64,000 nucleotides of DNA from an uncultured Candidatus Melainabacteria bacterium. GTDB taxonomy: Bacteria > Cyanobacteriota > Vampirovibrionia > Gastranaerophilales > Gastranaerophilaceae. Both the position numbers and the translations under genes were made by a program. The stretch is taken from assembly GCA_934692625.1 (NCBI GenBank), contig CAKUUC010000003.1, forward strand, positions 1-64,000, read 5' to 3'. The notes under the pieces are model-generated. The model was not told where the DNA came from. It worked only from the letters and a program-made list of their open reading frames with translations, and searched no databases. Below are positions 42,759 to 52,211 of the stretch, piece after piece; within the stretch, counting starts at the first letter, position 1; the number at the start of each line of letters is the position of its first letter.

Positions 42759-45080
42759 TTGAAAAAGAAACTGATAACAGCACTTATAATAGCATTTGTA
42801 TCTATACCAAGCGTTGCGCTCGGTGTGGAAAGCAGTGAGTACGAAGATTTTGCGATAACTCCGGAAGATTTAGAAACCGAAAGATACTTCCGTTCGCCTT
42901 TTGAAACCGCTCCTGTAGTTCATACAAAAACTACCGAAGATCCTGAAATCAGATATTCTTTTGACTATCAAGGAAGAGGTTACAAAGAACTTGATGACGG
43001 TCGTGCGCCATTATTCAAACAAGTCAGATTAAAATTGACAGATTTTCTTTATAACAGACCTGAAAAAGTTCAAAATGATTCGGAAAAATCTGATATTGAA
43101 AAACCTGAAAAGACTCACAAATTCAGATTTCACAAAAAATCAAAAACTTCTGCACTCGAACAATCTCAAGAAGATAGCAACCTTCTATCAGAAGAAGGAA
43201 CTTTAACAGAATCAATAAAGGAACAAATTGATTCAGAAGTACAAAATGCTGAAAGTTTGTCCTTAGAATCCGGAATCAGCGAACAAGTAGTTCAAAAAGA
43301 ACTCCAACTTGATGCAGATAATGTAAATTATGACGACGAAACCGGCGATATGGTTGCTACAGGACGTCCTGTATTGGTGTTACCGCAACAAGGTACAACT
43401 ATTATTGCGGACAAAATGACTTATAACCAAGATTCAAACATATTGAAATGTATTGACAATGTTGTAGTTAAAAGAAGCGGAATGACAACACTTGCAGATT
43501 ACATAGAAATAGATTTGAACGAAGAAACTATTGTTTCTGAAAATATGGAAGCCCAACCTAACGAAATGAAGTTGAATGCAAAACATGCCGTTCAAAAAGA
43601 TGGTTTGATTGTGATGACAGATGGTTACATTCACTCTGACCAATCAGAAATTCACAGATTAGCATCAAGAATGATTGGCCCTAACTTCTCAGGATTTGTT
43701 CTTAGTGAAGACGAAAAATCATACTTTTTAGGTAATCCGGAAGGAAACAAAATCAATATAAACATAAGAAATCTTTATATTGATGCAAGAAAAAATCACG
43801 ATGTCATAAAGGCAAAAGGCATTGAAGTTAACAAAAACGGACATCATTTATTTTCTTGGCCATCTTTGACAGCTTATACAAACAAACAAAGAGATTATTT
43901 CGAAGCGAATTATCCTGAATTCGGAAGCCGTAGAAAACTAGGTATGTTTATCGGTCCAGGATTTACATTTGGCGGTCCAAACGGTTCCGTAATGAAAGTT
44001 ATTCCATTCTTGAACTACAAAAGTAAATTCGGATTTGGTGGTGCTTTAAAATATCGTGCTCCGTTTAACGTTACAGAATTAGGCTATGGTTCTGCTAATG
44101 ATATCTTCTTTTTAAAAGGTTTCCAACGATTAGATGACAATTTATTCTTGCAATATTCTGTCAATTCCTATATGGATAACTGGTTCTTAGGTGCAAGAAT
44201 GCCTAAGTATATGGTTGAAGCATACTATGACAAAGCACACGTTATCCCAGACTTCTTGGCTGAAAAAAAGAATTTGACATTCAGACACCGTGTAGGTTTT
44301 GGTTTGATGGAAGATAACGACAGAAACTTCTACGGCGAAAAAATTAACGGCACAGGAACTTCTACAGTAAAGTTAAGTTATATGGCTGAAATCAGACAGG
44401 CTTTGTATTCGTACAAAAATCCTGAACATAAATTTTATTTCAACTTTGACGTAGTTTTGCAAGGTTCTGCGGCTTTATACGGAACCGGTGATACTCAATT
44501 TATCGGTAGAGTCGGACCAAGAGCGCACCTTCAATACAAAAGATGGATGCAGGATATCGGATACTATCATTCAGGATACGATGACCACACTCCAATGCCT
44601 AGATTTGATATGTACAGATACGGTCGTTCATCTGTCAATATTTCAGAAATCTTCAGAATTAACAAATACCTATCTGTAGGTTGGTCTGGTACAGTTACTT
44701 TGAGTGATGACTCTCCAAACGGTAAATTATTCCAAGAAAACAGATTTGCTGTTGCTGTTGGACCGGACGATTTAAAAATACGATTTGGTTATGACTTTGT
44801 AAGACAAACGACTTACTTTGGATTTGATGTTGCTTTTGATACAAAGGGTACAACAATTAACTATGGAAGAATGGAAATCAAGAATCCGGAGAGATTAGGA
44901 AAAGAACAAAAATCAGAAGAACGTCAAGTAGCATTTGCACCAAGTAGCACAAATGAAACCAATACAAAAAAGGCAAAAACTAACACCGCAAAAACTAAAC
45001 AAGACAAGGTAAAACCGGCAGTGTTACAATATGCACAAGTAATAAATTTGGAAGACCCAAACAAGGAACGAGTTGACTAA
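42759..45080 (+). CDS. LptD/OstA-like LPS-assembly outer-membrane protein
   Basis: 773 residues, TTG start at 42759 after AAAGGA. Signal peptide ends at 'ALG' (about 22). An acidic linker (30-185) precedes an OstA/LptA-like beta-taco ('LDADNVNYDDETGDMVATGR', 'IIADKMTYNQDSNILKCIDN', 'ADYIEIDLNEET', about 190-300) and then a large barrel (about 350-720). This is the layout of LptD, which places LPS in the outer leaflet, though the barrel is divergent and the Cys pairs of E. coli LptD are lacking. The presence of lpxI and lpxB downstream supports a role in LPS export. Confidence 0.82.
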   Translation: MKKKLITALIIAFVSIPSVALGVESSEYEDFAITPEDLETERYFRSPFETAPVVHTKTTEDPEIRYSFDYQGRGYKELDDGRAPLFKQVRLKLTDFLYNRPEKVQNDSEKSDIEKPEKTHKFRFHKKSKTSALEQSQEDSNLLSEEGTLTESIKEQIDSEVQNAESLSLESGISEQVVQKELQLDADNVNYDDETGDMVATGRPVLVLPQQGTTIIADKMTYNQDSNILKCIDNVVVKRSGMTTLADYIEIDLNEETIVSENMEAQPNEMKLNAKHAVQKDGLIVMTDGYIHSDQSEIHRLASRMIGPNFSGFVLSEDEKSYFLGNPEGNKININIRNLYIDARKNHDVIKAKGIEVNKNGHHLFSWPSLTAYTNKQRDYFEANYPEFGSRRKLGMFIGPGFTFGGPNGSVMKVIPFLNYKSKFGFGGALKYRAPFNVTELGYGSANDIFFLKGFQRLDDNLFLQYSVNSYMDNWFLGARMPKYMVEAYYDKAHVIPDFLAEKKNLTFRHRVGFGLMEDNDRNFYGEKINGTGTSTVKLSYMAEIRQALYSYKNPEHKFYFNFDVVLQGSAALYGTGDTQFIGRVGPRAHLQYKRWMQDIGYYHSGYDDHTPMPRFDMYRYGRSSVNISEIFRINKYLSVGWSGTVTLSDDSPNGKLFQENRFAVAVGPDDLKIRFGYDFVRQTTYFGFDVAFDTKGTTINYGRMEIKNPERLGKEQKSEERQVAFAPSSTNETNTKKAKTNTAKTKQDKVKPAVLQYAQVINLEDPNKERVD

Positions 45081-45698
45081 ATGTTAAACAAAATAGCGGA
45101 AGAACTTATTAAATATGGACAGATAGCAGGAAACAAGGGATATACTCCAGGGATTTCCGGAAACATTTCTGCTAAAGTTGAAGATAGAATTATCATCACA
45201 TCATCTGGTTCTGCTAACGGTTACTTAGAACTTTCTGACTTTAGTATTGTAGATTTTGAAGGAAAAGTTGTAAGTGGAAATCCAAAACCTTCAAGTGAGC
45301 GCTTTTTGCACATTGAATATTATAAAAAAAGACCAGATGTAACCAGTGTATTTCACATGCACTCACCTCATTTGACAGCATTTGCATCTTCAGGACTTGC
45401 ATTAACGGAAAAGGTTTCTCCAGAGATTGTGTATTGCTTTGATGAGTTTCCGCTTGCTGAATACGCACTCCCAGGAAGCAATGAACTGGTTGAAAAAACA
45501 TCAAAATTTTTCGATAATTATGGTATAGTACTTATGGCAAACCATGGAGTGATTACAGGTGCCAAAAGTATAAAACAAGCATATTTAAACATTGAATTAG
45601 CGGAAGAATATGCAAAAACAATAATTTTTACAAAAATTCTTGGTGGTGCTAAAATATTACCAACGGAAGAAGTTAAAAAGATTTATTCATTAAAATAA
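45081..45698 (+). CDS. Class II aldolase/adducin family protein
   Basis: 205 residues. Zinc-aldolase motifs: 'TPGISGNISAKVEDRIIITS' (phosphate site), 'KPSSERFLHIEYYKKRPDV' (Glu), 'SVFHMHSPHLTAFA' (H-x-H zinc pair) and 'VLMANHGVITGA' (third His). Relatives are fuculose-phosphate aldolase and methylthioribulose-phosphate dehydratase; the substrate cannot be chosen from the sequence. It starts one base after the LptD-like stop and so is in the same operon. A sugar-metabolic enzyme amid LPS genes is unusual. Confidence 0.88.
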   Translation: MLNKIAEELIKYGQIAGNKGYTPGISGNISAKVEDRIIITSSGSANGYLELSDFSIVDFEGKVVSGNPKPSSERFLHIEYYKKRPDVTSVFHMHSPHLTAFASSGLALTEKVSPEIVYCFDEFPLAEYALPGSNELVEKTSKFFDNYGIVLMANHGVITGAKSIKQAYLNIELAEEYAKTIIFTKILGGAKILPTEEVKKIYSLK

Positions 45699-45719
45699 CA
45701 GTAAAAAGAGGATTAAATA

Positions 45720-46535
45720 GTGTCAATAACATTAGAAAACAAACAAGGATTGATTGCAGGCGACGGAGTTTTGCCTATAAGAATGGCTCAATACGCAAAA
45801 GAAAACGGCTTTGAAGTTGTTTGTATTTCACTGGCTAAAGACAATGTTCACCAGTTAAAGAAATACTGTTCAAAGGTTTACTCTTGCCACCCAGGAGAAG
45901 TTAATCGAATTGAACAAATTTTAAAAGAAGAACAAATTAAACAAATTACGTTCTTGGGGAAAGTTCATAAAAAGGTTCTATTGCAATTACACAAATTTGA
46001 CAAACGTGCTATTGACTTGTTGAAAGAAGCGTCAAGACTTAACGATGACCAAGTTATGTTAATGATTGTAGAAGAACTTGCAAAAATCGGTGTTGAAGTT
46101 CTTGACCAAACAATTTTCATCAAAAATTTGATGATTCCAGCCGGAGTTTTAGGTAAACACAAACCAACAGAAAGCCAAATGGATGATGTTAATTATGGAT
46201 TCTGGTTAGCAAAAGAAATGGGTAAACTTGATGTTGGACAATCTGTTGTAATTAAAGATAAAATGATTATGGCAGTTGAAGCAATTGAAGGTACTGATGT
46301 TTGTATAAAACGTGGTGCAAAATTGGCAAAGGAAAACGCTGTAGTTGTAAAAGTTGCAAAACCTAAACAAGACAGACGTTTTGATATTCCTGCAATCGGC
46401 ATGAGAACATTAAAAACTATGCACCACAAAAATGCTGCACTTATTGCAGTTGAAGCAAATCAAACAATAATTGTTGACCAAGAAAAAGTTATCAAATACG
46501 CAGATGACCACGATATAGTTATAATGGCAGTATAA
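45720..46535 (+). CDS. lpxI: UDP-2,3-diacylglucosamine pyrophosphatase LpxI
   Basis: Lipid A pathway step making lipid X; LpxI replaces LpxH in many bacteria. 271 residues, GTG start at 45720 with AGAGG upstream. Family (DUF1009) features: 'GLIAGDGVLPIRMAQYAKEN', 'ITFLGKVHKKVL', 'GQSVVIKDKMIMAVEAIEGT' (close to the family's V-v-v-k-g-x-v-l-A-v-E-a-I-E-G-T-D) and 'DIPAIGMRTLKTMHHKNAAL'. It directly abuts lpxB, the next enzyme of the pathway. Confidence 0.95.
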   Translation: MSITLENKQGLIAGDGVLPIRMAQYAKENGFEVVCISLAKDNVHQLKKYCSKVYSCHPGEVNRIEQILKEEQIKQITFLGKVHKKVLLQLHKFDKRAIDLLKEASRLNDDQVMLMIVEELAKIGVEVLDQTIFIKNLMIPAGVLGKHKPTESQMDDVNYGFWLAKEMGKLDVGQSVVIKDKMIMAVEAIEGTDVCIKRGAKLAKENAVVVKVAKPKQDRRFDIPAIGMRTLKTMHHKNAALIAVEANQTIIVDQEKVIKYADDHDIVIMAV

Positions 46536-47660
46536 ATGAAAAAATTATTTATTATTACAGGTGAATACTCAGGAGATATCCATGCTTCAAATGTAGTCAG
46601 AGAACTAAAAACTCTGAACTGTGATTTGGAAATTGAAGGCATCGGTGGAATGAATTTGGAAAAAGAAGGTGTTAAACTTTTTGCAAACCAAGAAAAAATG
46701 TCCGCTGTAGGACTTTCACCACAAATAATAATTAACCATTACAAACTGGGTAAATCTCTGATTGACTACTTAAAAAACACTTATAAACCGGATTTGGTTT
46801 TGTTGATTGACTATGGAGCCTTCAATCTTACAATTGCAAGATTTTTACACCAAGCCGGAGTTAAAGTATTTTACTATATTCCGCCACAGGTTTGGGCAAG
46901 CCGTAAATACAGAATAAATCTAATCAAAAAGTTTGTAGATAAGGTTTTGTGCATATTTCCGTTTGAAAAACCTTTATATGCGCAATATGGTATTGATACA
47001 CACTATTGCGGACACCCATTGGTATCTCAACTACCCGCACCGGTTGGAAAAAGAGAATTTTTAAGAGAACACGGATTTGATATAGATAGACCGTTAGTTT
47101 CAGTGTTTCCGGGGTCTAGAGAATTTGAGCTAAAACATCTCATGCCTGTATTTAAAGATGCCGTAAACAGATTAAGACACAGACACCCTGAATTACAATT
47201 TTGTTTTTCACATGCTCCAAATCTTTCTGACGAAGTTTATAACAAATATTTTCAAGATATGGACGTCAAAGTAATTAAAGGTGAAAATCAAGCGTTGTTA
47301 AGCGCATCAGATGCATTGATATTAGCATCAGGAACCGTTGCGCTCGAAGCATGTTTATACAAAACTCCAATGATTATCGCATACAAAGGACCACAACTTT
47401 TCTATTGGATTTATTTACTGGTTAGATGTATAAAACGAGTTTCGCTCCCGAACATTATCGCAGACAAATCTATAGTTCCTGAGTTGATACAAAAAAATGC
47501 AAACACTATTAACATAACGTTCGAAATAGAAAGACTACTATACGACAAAAAAGAACGAGAAAAAAATATCAAAGAATTGGGCGAAGTGAAAACGTTACTT
47601 TCTTCAAAAAATTCAGCCTTAGAAGTTGCAAAAGTTATAGATATGGAATTATTTCCTTAA
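46536..47660 (+). CDS. lpxB: Lipid-A-disaccharide synthase
   Basis: Joins lipid X and UDP-diacylglucosamine to lipid A disaccharide; GT19 family. 374 residues. Motifs: 'ITGEYSGDIHASNVVREL', 'YYIPPQVWASRKYRI', 'FEKPLYAQYGIDTHYCGHPL', 'VFPGSREFELKHLMPVF' and 'ILASGTVALEACLYKTPMII'. The ATG follows the lpxI stop with no gap, giving tight coupling. Together with lpxI it shows that the cell makes a lipid A-type outer membrane. Confidence 0.97.
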   Translation: MKKLFIITGEYSGDIHASNVVRELKTLNCDLEIEGIGGMNLEKEGVKLFANQEKMSAVGLSPQIIINHYKLGKSLIDYLKNTYKPDLVLLIDYGAFNLTIARFLHQAGVKVFYYIPPQVWASRKYRINLIKKFVDKVLCIFPFEKPLYAQYGIDTHYCGHPLVSQLPAPVGKREFLREHGFDIDRPLVSVFPGSREFELKHLMPVFKDAVNRLRHRHPELQFCFSHAPNLSDEVYNKYFQDMDVKVIKGENQALLSASDALILASGTVALEACLYKTPMIIAYKGPQLFYWIYLLVRCIKRVSLPNIIADKSIVPELIQKNANTINITFEIERLLYDKKEREKNIKELGEVKTLLSSKNSALEVAKVIDMELFP

Positions 47661-47737
47661 TAAAACTTTAAAAACACCTCGGAATTTAGCAATTTTACGA
47701 CTGCCCGAACCTTTAAAATAATGTAGGTCAGTGTAAA

Positions 47738-49411
47738 ATGAGTTCAGTAAATTCAACAATATTCAATGATATAACGACAAAAACAAATCCAAGTGATTAT
47801 TGGATTAATAAGAAGTTGCCCGAAAATCAAGAACAACAAACACTTGGCGCTAGTCAAACTCCTGACCAATTTATTAAAAATATAAAAATTATTACTCCCG
47901 AAGAAGCGAGAAAAACAAACAACACAAAAATTATAGGTCTATCTATTGCCGGTGCAACCGTTGCAACTGCAGCCGCAGTATTTGCTATTGTCCGAGGTGG
48001 CGGCAGCAGAAAAATTCTCCAAATATCAAACAAATTAAAACTTTACTTTGAAAAACAACTTGAGAAAGCAAAAATCAACGGTAAAGAACAGGATATTATG
48101 GACAAAGCCTACATTTCGGGTATCAAATTAGTTGACGGAATGGCAAAGAAAAGTGAAGCCGTTAATAATTTTACAACATTCAAAGATTTATTGTTTGAAA
48201 AAATTATGAGATTAACTAAATTTACAGGCAACATCCACCGCAAAATCGGCAAAACTTTTGAACGTATCGGACGCCGTTCAGTGATTAGCCAATATGCAAA
48301 CGCAGAAGACAGTCTAATCAAAGCGCAAACTACATCACATAGAACGTTGCGTCAATATCTAAATGCAAACTCAGACCAAATCATAAATATCAATGGAATT
48401 CAACTTCCACGCAAAGAATGGGCAAAAAGAATTAAAGCGCAAGATGGAGAAATTCAAAATTTATTTGAAGAGCATTTTACCGCCAATGCACTAATGAAAC
48501 GCTATTACACAATAAAACAAATCAGCACAAAACTTAAAAATGATTTATCTAAATTGATGTCATTTTGGAGCCGTGATGTTTACAACAAGTTTATCGCAGA
48601 TTCAAAGATTGTCGAAGGTAGAGAAGCCTTGCAAAAAGAGGTTTGGGGCAAAAGACGACTTCTTTCTTACACCCAACCAGAGATGATAAAATCCGCAGAA
48701 AATTCACTTGATAATATTACAAAATTAACGCAAGCAAGTGATAAAACAAGTATCGGCTATATCAAATCATTAAAACACGACATGAAAGAATTTGTACAAA
48801 AACCTAATTCTCGTGAAGAATTGAAAAACAAGATTTTACAAACTATCAGAGAATTATCATCAAGTGTCAAAGAAAATAAAGACGAATTTATTACAAAAGA
48901 AATCGGCGAAAAAATGACCGCTGAATTAGCCAATATGACAAAAACTTTGACAGATTACAAACAAGGCAAAATTCAAGATATTTTAGAAATTTACAAAAAC
49001 CTTTTGCCTGAAAAAGAATATAAAGTAGTCGAAAAATACTACACACAAGGAGTGAAATCTCTTGACAAATCAATAAAAATCGAAACAGAAGACTTTGTAA
49101 ATAAACTAAGAGATTTGACAATGGGCTCAGCACCTACTGATATGTTGTCTATGATAAGTTCAATCGGAGCGTTAGGGTATTACCTGGCTAAGGCTGATGA
49201 CAATGACCAAAGAACATCAATAGCACTTAAATACGGAATTCCTGCCTTGGCTGCCGTTGGTGTACCTTTATACTGTAACGCAAAATTGTTCAGCGGCACA
49301 AAAGGCTTAGCTATCGCATCTGTTGCAACATTCATCGTTAACAGAATCGGTACTTACGCTGACAACAAAGTAAAAAAACATAAAGCAGCAAAACTTCAAC
49401 AAAACGCCTAA
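47738..49411 (+). CDS. Large unknown helical protein with membrane segments
   Basis: 557 residues. A polar N terminus (1-66), one Ala-rich membrane helix (about 68-88), then about 330 residues of charged helices with coiled-coil character, and a C-terminal group of two or three hydrophobic segments (from about 468: 'MLSMISSIGALGYYLAK', 'YGIPALAAVGVPLY', 'GLAIASVATFIVNRIG'). It ends in a Lys-rich tail. I recognise no family. It stands alone, 77 bp after lpxB and 66 bp before the dGTPase gene. A lineage-specific envelope or cytoskeletal role is only a guess. Confidence 0.8.
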   Translation: MSSVNSTIFNDITTKTNPSDYWINKKLPENQEQQTLGASQTPDQFIKNIKIITPEEARKTNNTKIIGLSIAGATVATAAAVFAIVRGGGSRKILQISNKLKLYFEKQLEKAKINGKEQDIMDKAYISGIKLVDGMAKKSEAVNNFTTFKDLLFEKIMRLTKFTGNIHRKIGKTFERIGRRSVISQYANAEDSLIKAQTTSHRTLRQYLNANSDQIININGIQLPRKEWAKRIKAQDGEIQNLFEEHFTANALMKRYYTIKQISTKLKNDLSKLMSFWSRDVYNKFIADSKIVEGREALQKEVWGKRRLLSYTQPEMIKSAENSLDNITKLTQASDKTSIGYIKSLKHDMKEFVQKPNSREELKNKILQTIRELSSSVKENKDEFITKEIGEKMTAELANMTKTLTDYKQGKIQDILEIYKNLLPEKEYKVVEKYYTQGVKSLDKSIKIETEDFVNKLRDLTMGSAPTDMLSMISSIGALGYYLAKADDNDQRTSIALKYGIPALAAVGVPLYCNAKLFSGTKGLAIASVATFIVNRIGTYADNKVKKHKAAKLQQNA

Positions 49412-49477
49412 ATATCCTACAAAAAAAGGATAGAACACGCTTTTATTCTTGCTAATATAATGATACAAGGGGAGATT

Positions 49478-50509
49478 ATGACAAGATTAAATATAAGAGA
49501 AAAACTTGAAAATAGAGAATTAGACTACCTTAGCGAATTCGCAACAAAAGCAAAATATTCAAAAGGAAGAAAAGTAAAAGAAGAACAATCTGACATGAGA
49601 ACAGATTTTCAACGTGACAGGGATAGAATTTTACATTCAAAGGCTTTCCGCCGCCTGAAACACAAAACTCAAGTTTTCTTATCACCATTTGATGACCATT
49701 TTAGAACTCGTTTAACACACACACTTGAAGTTTCTCAAATAGGAAGATCAATAGCAAGAGCGCTTGACCTTAACGAAGATTTGGTCGAAGCAATTTCTCT
49801 TGGTCATGACCTTGGTCATACACCTTTTGGACACTGTGGAGAAAGTGTCTTGAACGAACTATGCCCTGATGGATTTCATCACAATATACAAAGTGTCAGA
49901 GTCGTCGAAGAGTTGGAAAAACTAAATCTTTGCCAAGAAACAATTGATGGAATCAGAACCCATTCTTGGGGTTATAAGCCGACCACACCGGAAGGTAAAG
50001 TTGTCCAACTTGCAGATAAAATTGCATACATTAACCATGATATAGAAGATTCAATCAGAGCCGGTGTAATTTCTCAAAATGACTTACCAAAAGATTGCAT
50101 TGAATATTTTTCACCAAGCCAAAGCAAACGATTAAACAAAATGATTTCTGAAATTGTTAAAAATTCAATAGGCAAAAAAGATATTTCAATGAGTGAAGAA
50201 GCGTGGGAATACACCACAAAATTAAGAACTTGGATGTTTGAAAATGTTTATAGCGAAAGATCTGTAGCGAAAATCGAAGAGAAAAAAGCAAAAAGAGTCA
50301 TCAAAGAACTTTTTTACCTATACTACAACACGCTTAAACCGATTTGTCCTGAAGAAAAAACAATCCGAATAGTAACAGATTATATTTCAGGAATGACAGA
50401 CAGATTTGCAATAGAACGTTTCAAACAAAACTTTGTTCCGGTAGGTTTAAAATGCGGAATTGGCGAAGACAATTTATTCAAACTAGTAAACGAAACCTCT
50501 AATTGCTAA
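49478..50509 (+). CDS. dgt: Deoxyguanosinetriphosphate triphosphohydrolase-like protein
   Basis: HD-domain dNTPase that splits dGTP (and often other dNTPs) into nucleoside and triphosphate. 343 residues from the ATG at 49478, chosen for AAGGGGAG just before it. Motifs: 'DRDRILHSKAFRRLKHKTQV', 'RTRLTHTLEVSQIGRSIARA' (first His), 'SLGHDLGHTPFGHCGE' (HD) and 'DKIAYINHDIEDSIRAG'. This is the short bacterial type that lacks the extra E. coli Dgt segments. Confidence 0.93.
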   Translation: MTRLNIREKLENRELDYLSEFATKAKYSKGRKVKEEQSDMRTDFQRDRDRILHSKAFRRLKHKTQVFLSPFDDHFRTRLTHTLEVSQIGRSIARALDLNEDLVEAISLGHDLGHTPFGHCGESVLNELCPDGFHHNIQSVRVVEELEKLNLCQETIDGIRTHSWGYKPTTPEGKVVQLADKIAYINHDIEDSIRAGVISQNDLPKDCIEYFSPSQSKRLNKMISEIVKNSIGKKDISMSEEAWEYTTKLRTWMFENVYSERSVAKIEEKKAKRVIKELFYLYYNTLKPICPEEKTIRIVTDYISGMTDRFAIERFKQNFVPVGLKCGIGEDNLFKLVNETSNC

Positions 50510-50524
50510 ATTTGAAAAAAAGAG

Positions 50525-50537
50525 TATAATCTAACGT
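50525..50537 (+). promoter_or_regulatory. -10 element implying a leaderless xer transcript
   Basis: TATAAT (50525-50530) ends 7 bases before the ATG at 50538. TTGCTA at 50503-50508 gives a 16-bp spacer. There is no Shine-Dalgarno. The transcript would start at or next to the ATG. Confidence 0.55.
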
Positions 50538-51413
50538 ATGAATATTCAGTTTATTTCAGAATATTTAGAATATCTTGAAGTCGAAAAAGGGCTTGCTCAA
50601 AACACTTTAGAAGCCTACAGAAGAGATTTAACCGACTTTGTTGATTTTTGCTACAACAAAGGTGAAAACGATATCACTGATATTAAACGTTCTGATATTA
50701 ATTCATATATTTTAAAATTAAAAGAAGAAAAGTATACCCCAACAAGTGTTATGCGAAAAATTGCATCAATGAGGGGATTTTTCAAATGGTTTTGTGCAAA
50801 TGAATACAGTGATAAAAATCCGATATTGACACTTGAGCAACCAAAACTTCCCAAACATTTACCAAAAGTCATGACCATAGAAGATTTGAACCAGATATTG
50901 AATTCTGACCTCAATCCAACAGAAAAAGTCATAGTGGAAATGCTTTACGGTTGCGGGTTGCGTGTGTCGGAACTTGCTAATCTCAACATAACTGACATTG
51001 ATATACGCTCCAAATACGTAAAATGTTACGGAAAAGGTTCTAAAGAACGACTTGTTCCTTTTGGAGAAAAGGCAAAAACTGCACTAAAAAAATATTTAAA
51101 ACAACGAGAAATCATTGTTCTTGAAAATAAATTAGATAAAAACAAACGCTTATTATTAAAAGATAACGGAAAAAATATCACTCGACAGGATATTTATAAC
51201 TTTATAAAAAAACAAGGCGAAAAAATACACAAACATATTTCACCACACACTTTAAGACACAGTTTTGCGACTCATTTACTTGAAAACGGTGCAGATTTGA
51301 GAGTTGTTCAAGAACTTTTAGGGCATAGTGATGTTTCTACAACCCAACTATACACTCACATTACGAAGAAACGCCTAAAGGAAGTTTATTTTGCAATAAA
51401 TAAAGACTCGTGA
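50538..51413 (+). CDS. xerD: XerC/XerD-type tyrosine recombinase
   Basis: 291 residues, the usual Xer length. N-terminal SAM-like core-binding domain (1-90), then the catalytic domain with R142 ('GCGLRVSEL'), a Lys in 'GKGSKERLVPF', H237 and R240 ('HTLRHSFATHLL'), H263 ('LGHSDVSTTQ') and nucleophile Y272. The site is complete, so it should be active in chromosome dimer resolution at dif. The XerC/XerD choice is not certain. Its surroundings are housekeeping genes, which argues against a phage integrase; it is over 30 kb from the phage cluster. Confidence 0.9.
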   Translation: MNIQFISEYLEYLEVEKGLAQNTLEAYRRDLTDFVDFCYNKGENDITDIKRSDINSYILKLKEEKYTPTSVMRKIASMRGFFKWFCANEYSDKNPILTLEQPKLPKHLPKVMTIEDLNQILNSDLNPTEKVIVEMLYGCGLRVSELANLNITDIDIRSKYVKCYGKGSKERLVPFGEKAKTALKKYLKQREIIVLENKLDKNKRLLLKDNGKNITRQDIYNFIKKQGEKIHKHISPHTLRHSFATHLLENGADLRVVQELLGHSDVSTTQLYTHITKKRLKEVYFAINKDS

Positions 51414-51425
51414 TAATATGAAGCT

Positions 51426-52145
51426 ATGCTAAAGGTTTTCATATCAGGTTTAGAAAGACAAACAGGTAAAACTATAGTTACGGCAGGCCTTGCGGCAACA
51501 ATGCAAAGTCTTTCTTATTCGACTTCTGTTTACAAGCCTATCCAAACCAATGCAACACTTTTGCATGGTTTCAAAACTTCACCTGATTTGACGGTCATAA
51601 AAAAATTTGACCCAAATATCACAACTGATTCAACTTATGTATTGAGAAGTTCAGCACCGCCTTTTATAAGTTCTTATGAAGACAATGTGAAAATAGATTT
51701 GACAACCATTTACACAGAATTTCAAGCATCTGCAAAAATGACAGATTGCCAGATTGTTGAAGGTTCTCACAGCATTTCAACGCCGATAGCAGAACATTTA
51801 ACAGAAATAGATATAGTCAAAACACTAAATTTACCATTGATTCTTGTTGTTGACACAAAAAAAACACCAATCGAACGTGTAATAACAGGTTTAAATTATA
51901 TACACACAAACCATTGCAAATTTTTGGGAGTAATATTGAACCGCTTCAACGAAAATTCCGAAATTTTAGAAGAGAAATACTATCCGCAAATATTAAAAGA
52001 ATTCACTGGGGTAAATATATTAGGTCAACTTCCTGATTATGACAAAATTGACACTTTTGCACCGGAAATTTTAATATCTGACATATTGAACATGGTCAAT
52101 ATTGAGGAAATTTTCGGGCTTAAAATCGCAAAATTAAACCAATAA
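51426..52145 (+). CDS. bioD: Dethiobiotin synthetase-like ATPase (AAA_26/BioD)
   Basis: 239 residues. Start 'FISGLERQTGKTIVTAGLAA' is the BioD-type P-loop (family G-T-D-T-x-V-G-K-T, here altered to L-E-R-Q-T-G-K-T), 'VYKPIQTN' is the substrate lysine region, 'CQIVEGSHSISTPIAEH' corresponds to the BioD 'VEGAGG...P' block but lacks its Gly run, and 'LPLILVVDTKKTPI' follows. With two altered motifs and no other biotin genes nearby, it may be a related AAA_26 protein rather than true BioD. TAATAT ends 6 bases before the ATG. Confidence 0.75.
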   Translation: MLKVFISGLERQTGKTIVTAGLAATMQSLSYSTSVYKPIQTNATLLHGFKTSPDLTVIKKFDPNITTDSTYVLRSSAPPFISSYEDNVKIDLTTIYTEFQASAKMTDCQIVEGSHSISTPIAEHLTEIDIVKTLNLPLILVVDTKKTPIERVITGLNYIHTNHCKFLGVILNRFNENSEILEEKYYPQILKEFTGVNILGQLPDYDKIDTFAPEILISDILNMVNIEEIFGLKIAKLNQ

Positions 52146-52211
52146 TAAAAATAAATACACCTTCTGTTTGAAATCGACTTTAATTATTTTCACTGTTTAT
52201 CATCTTTTTAA

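Noticed and set aside
50538..51413. Tyrosine recombinase as integrase of the phage cluster
   Set aside because: It has Xer length and motifs, lies more than 30 kb away among housekeeping genes and is on the other strand.
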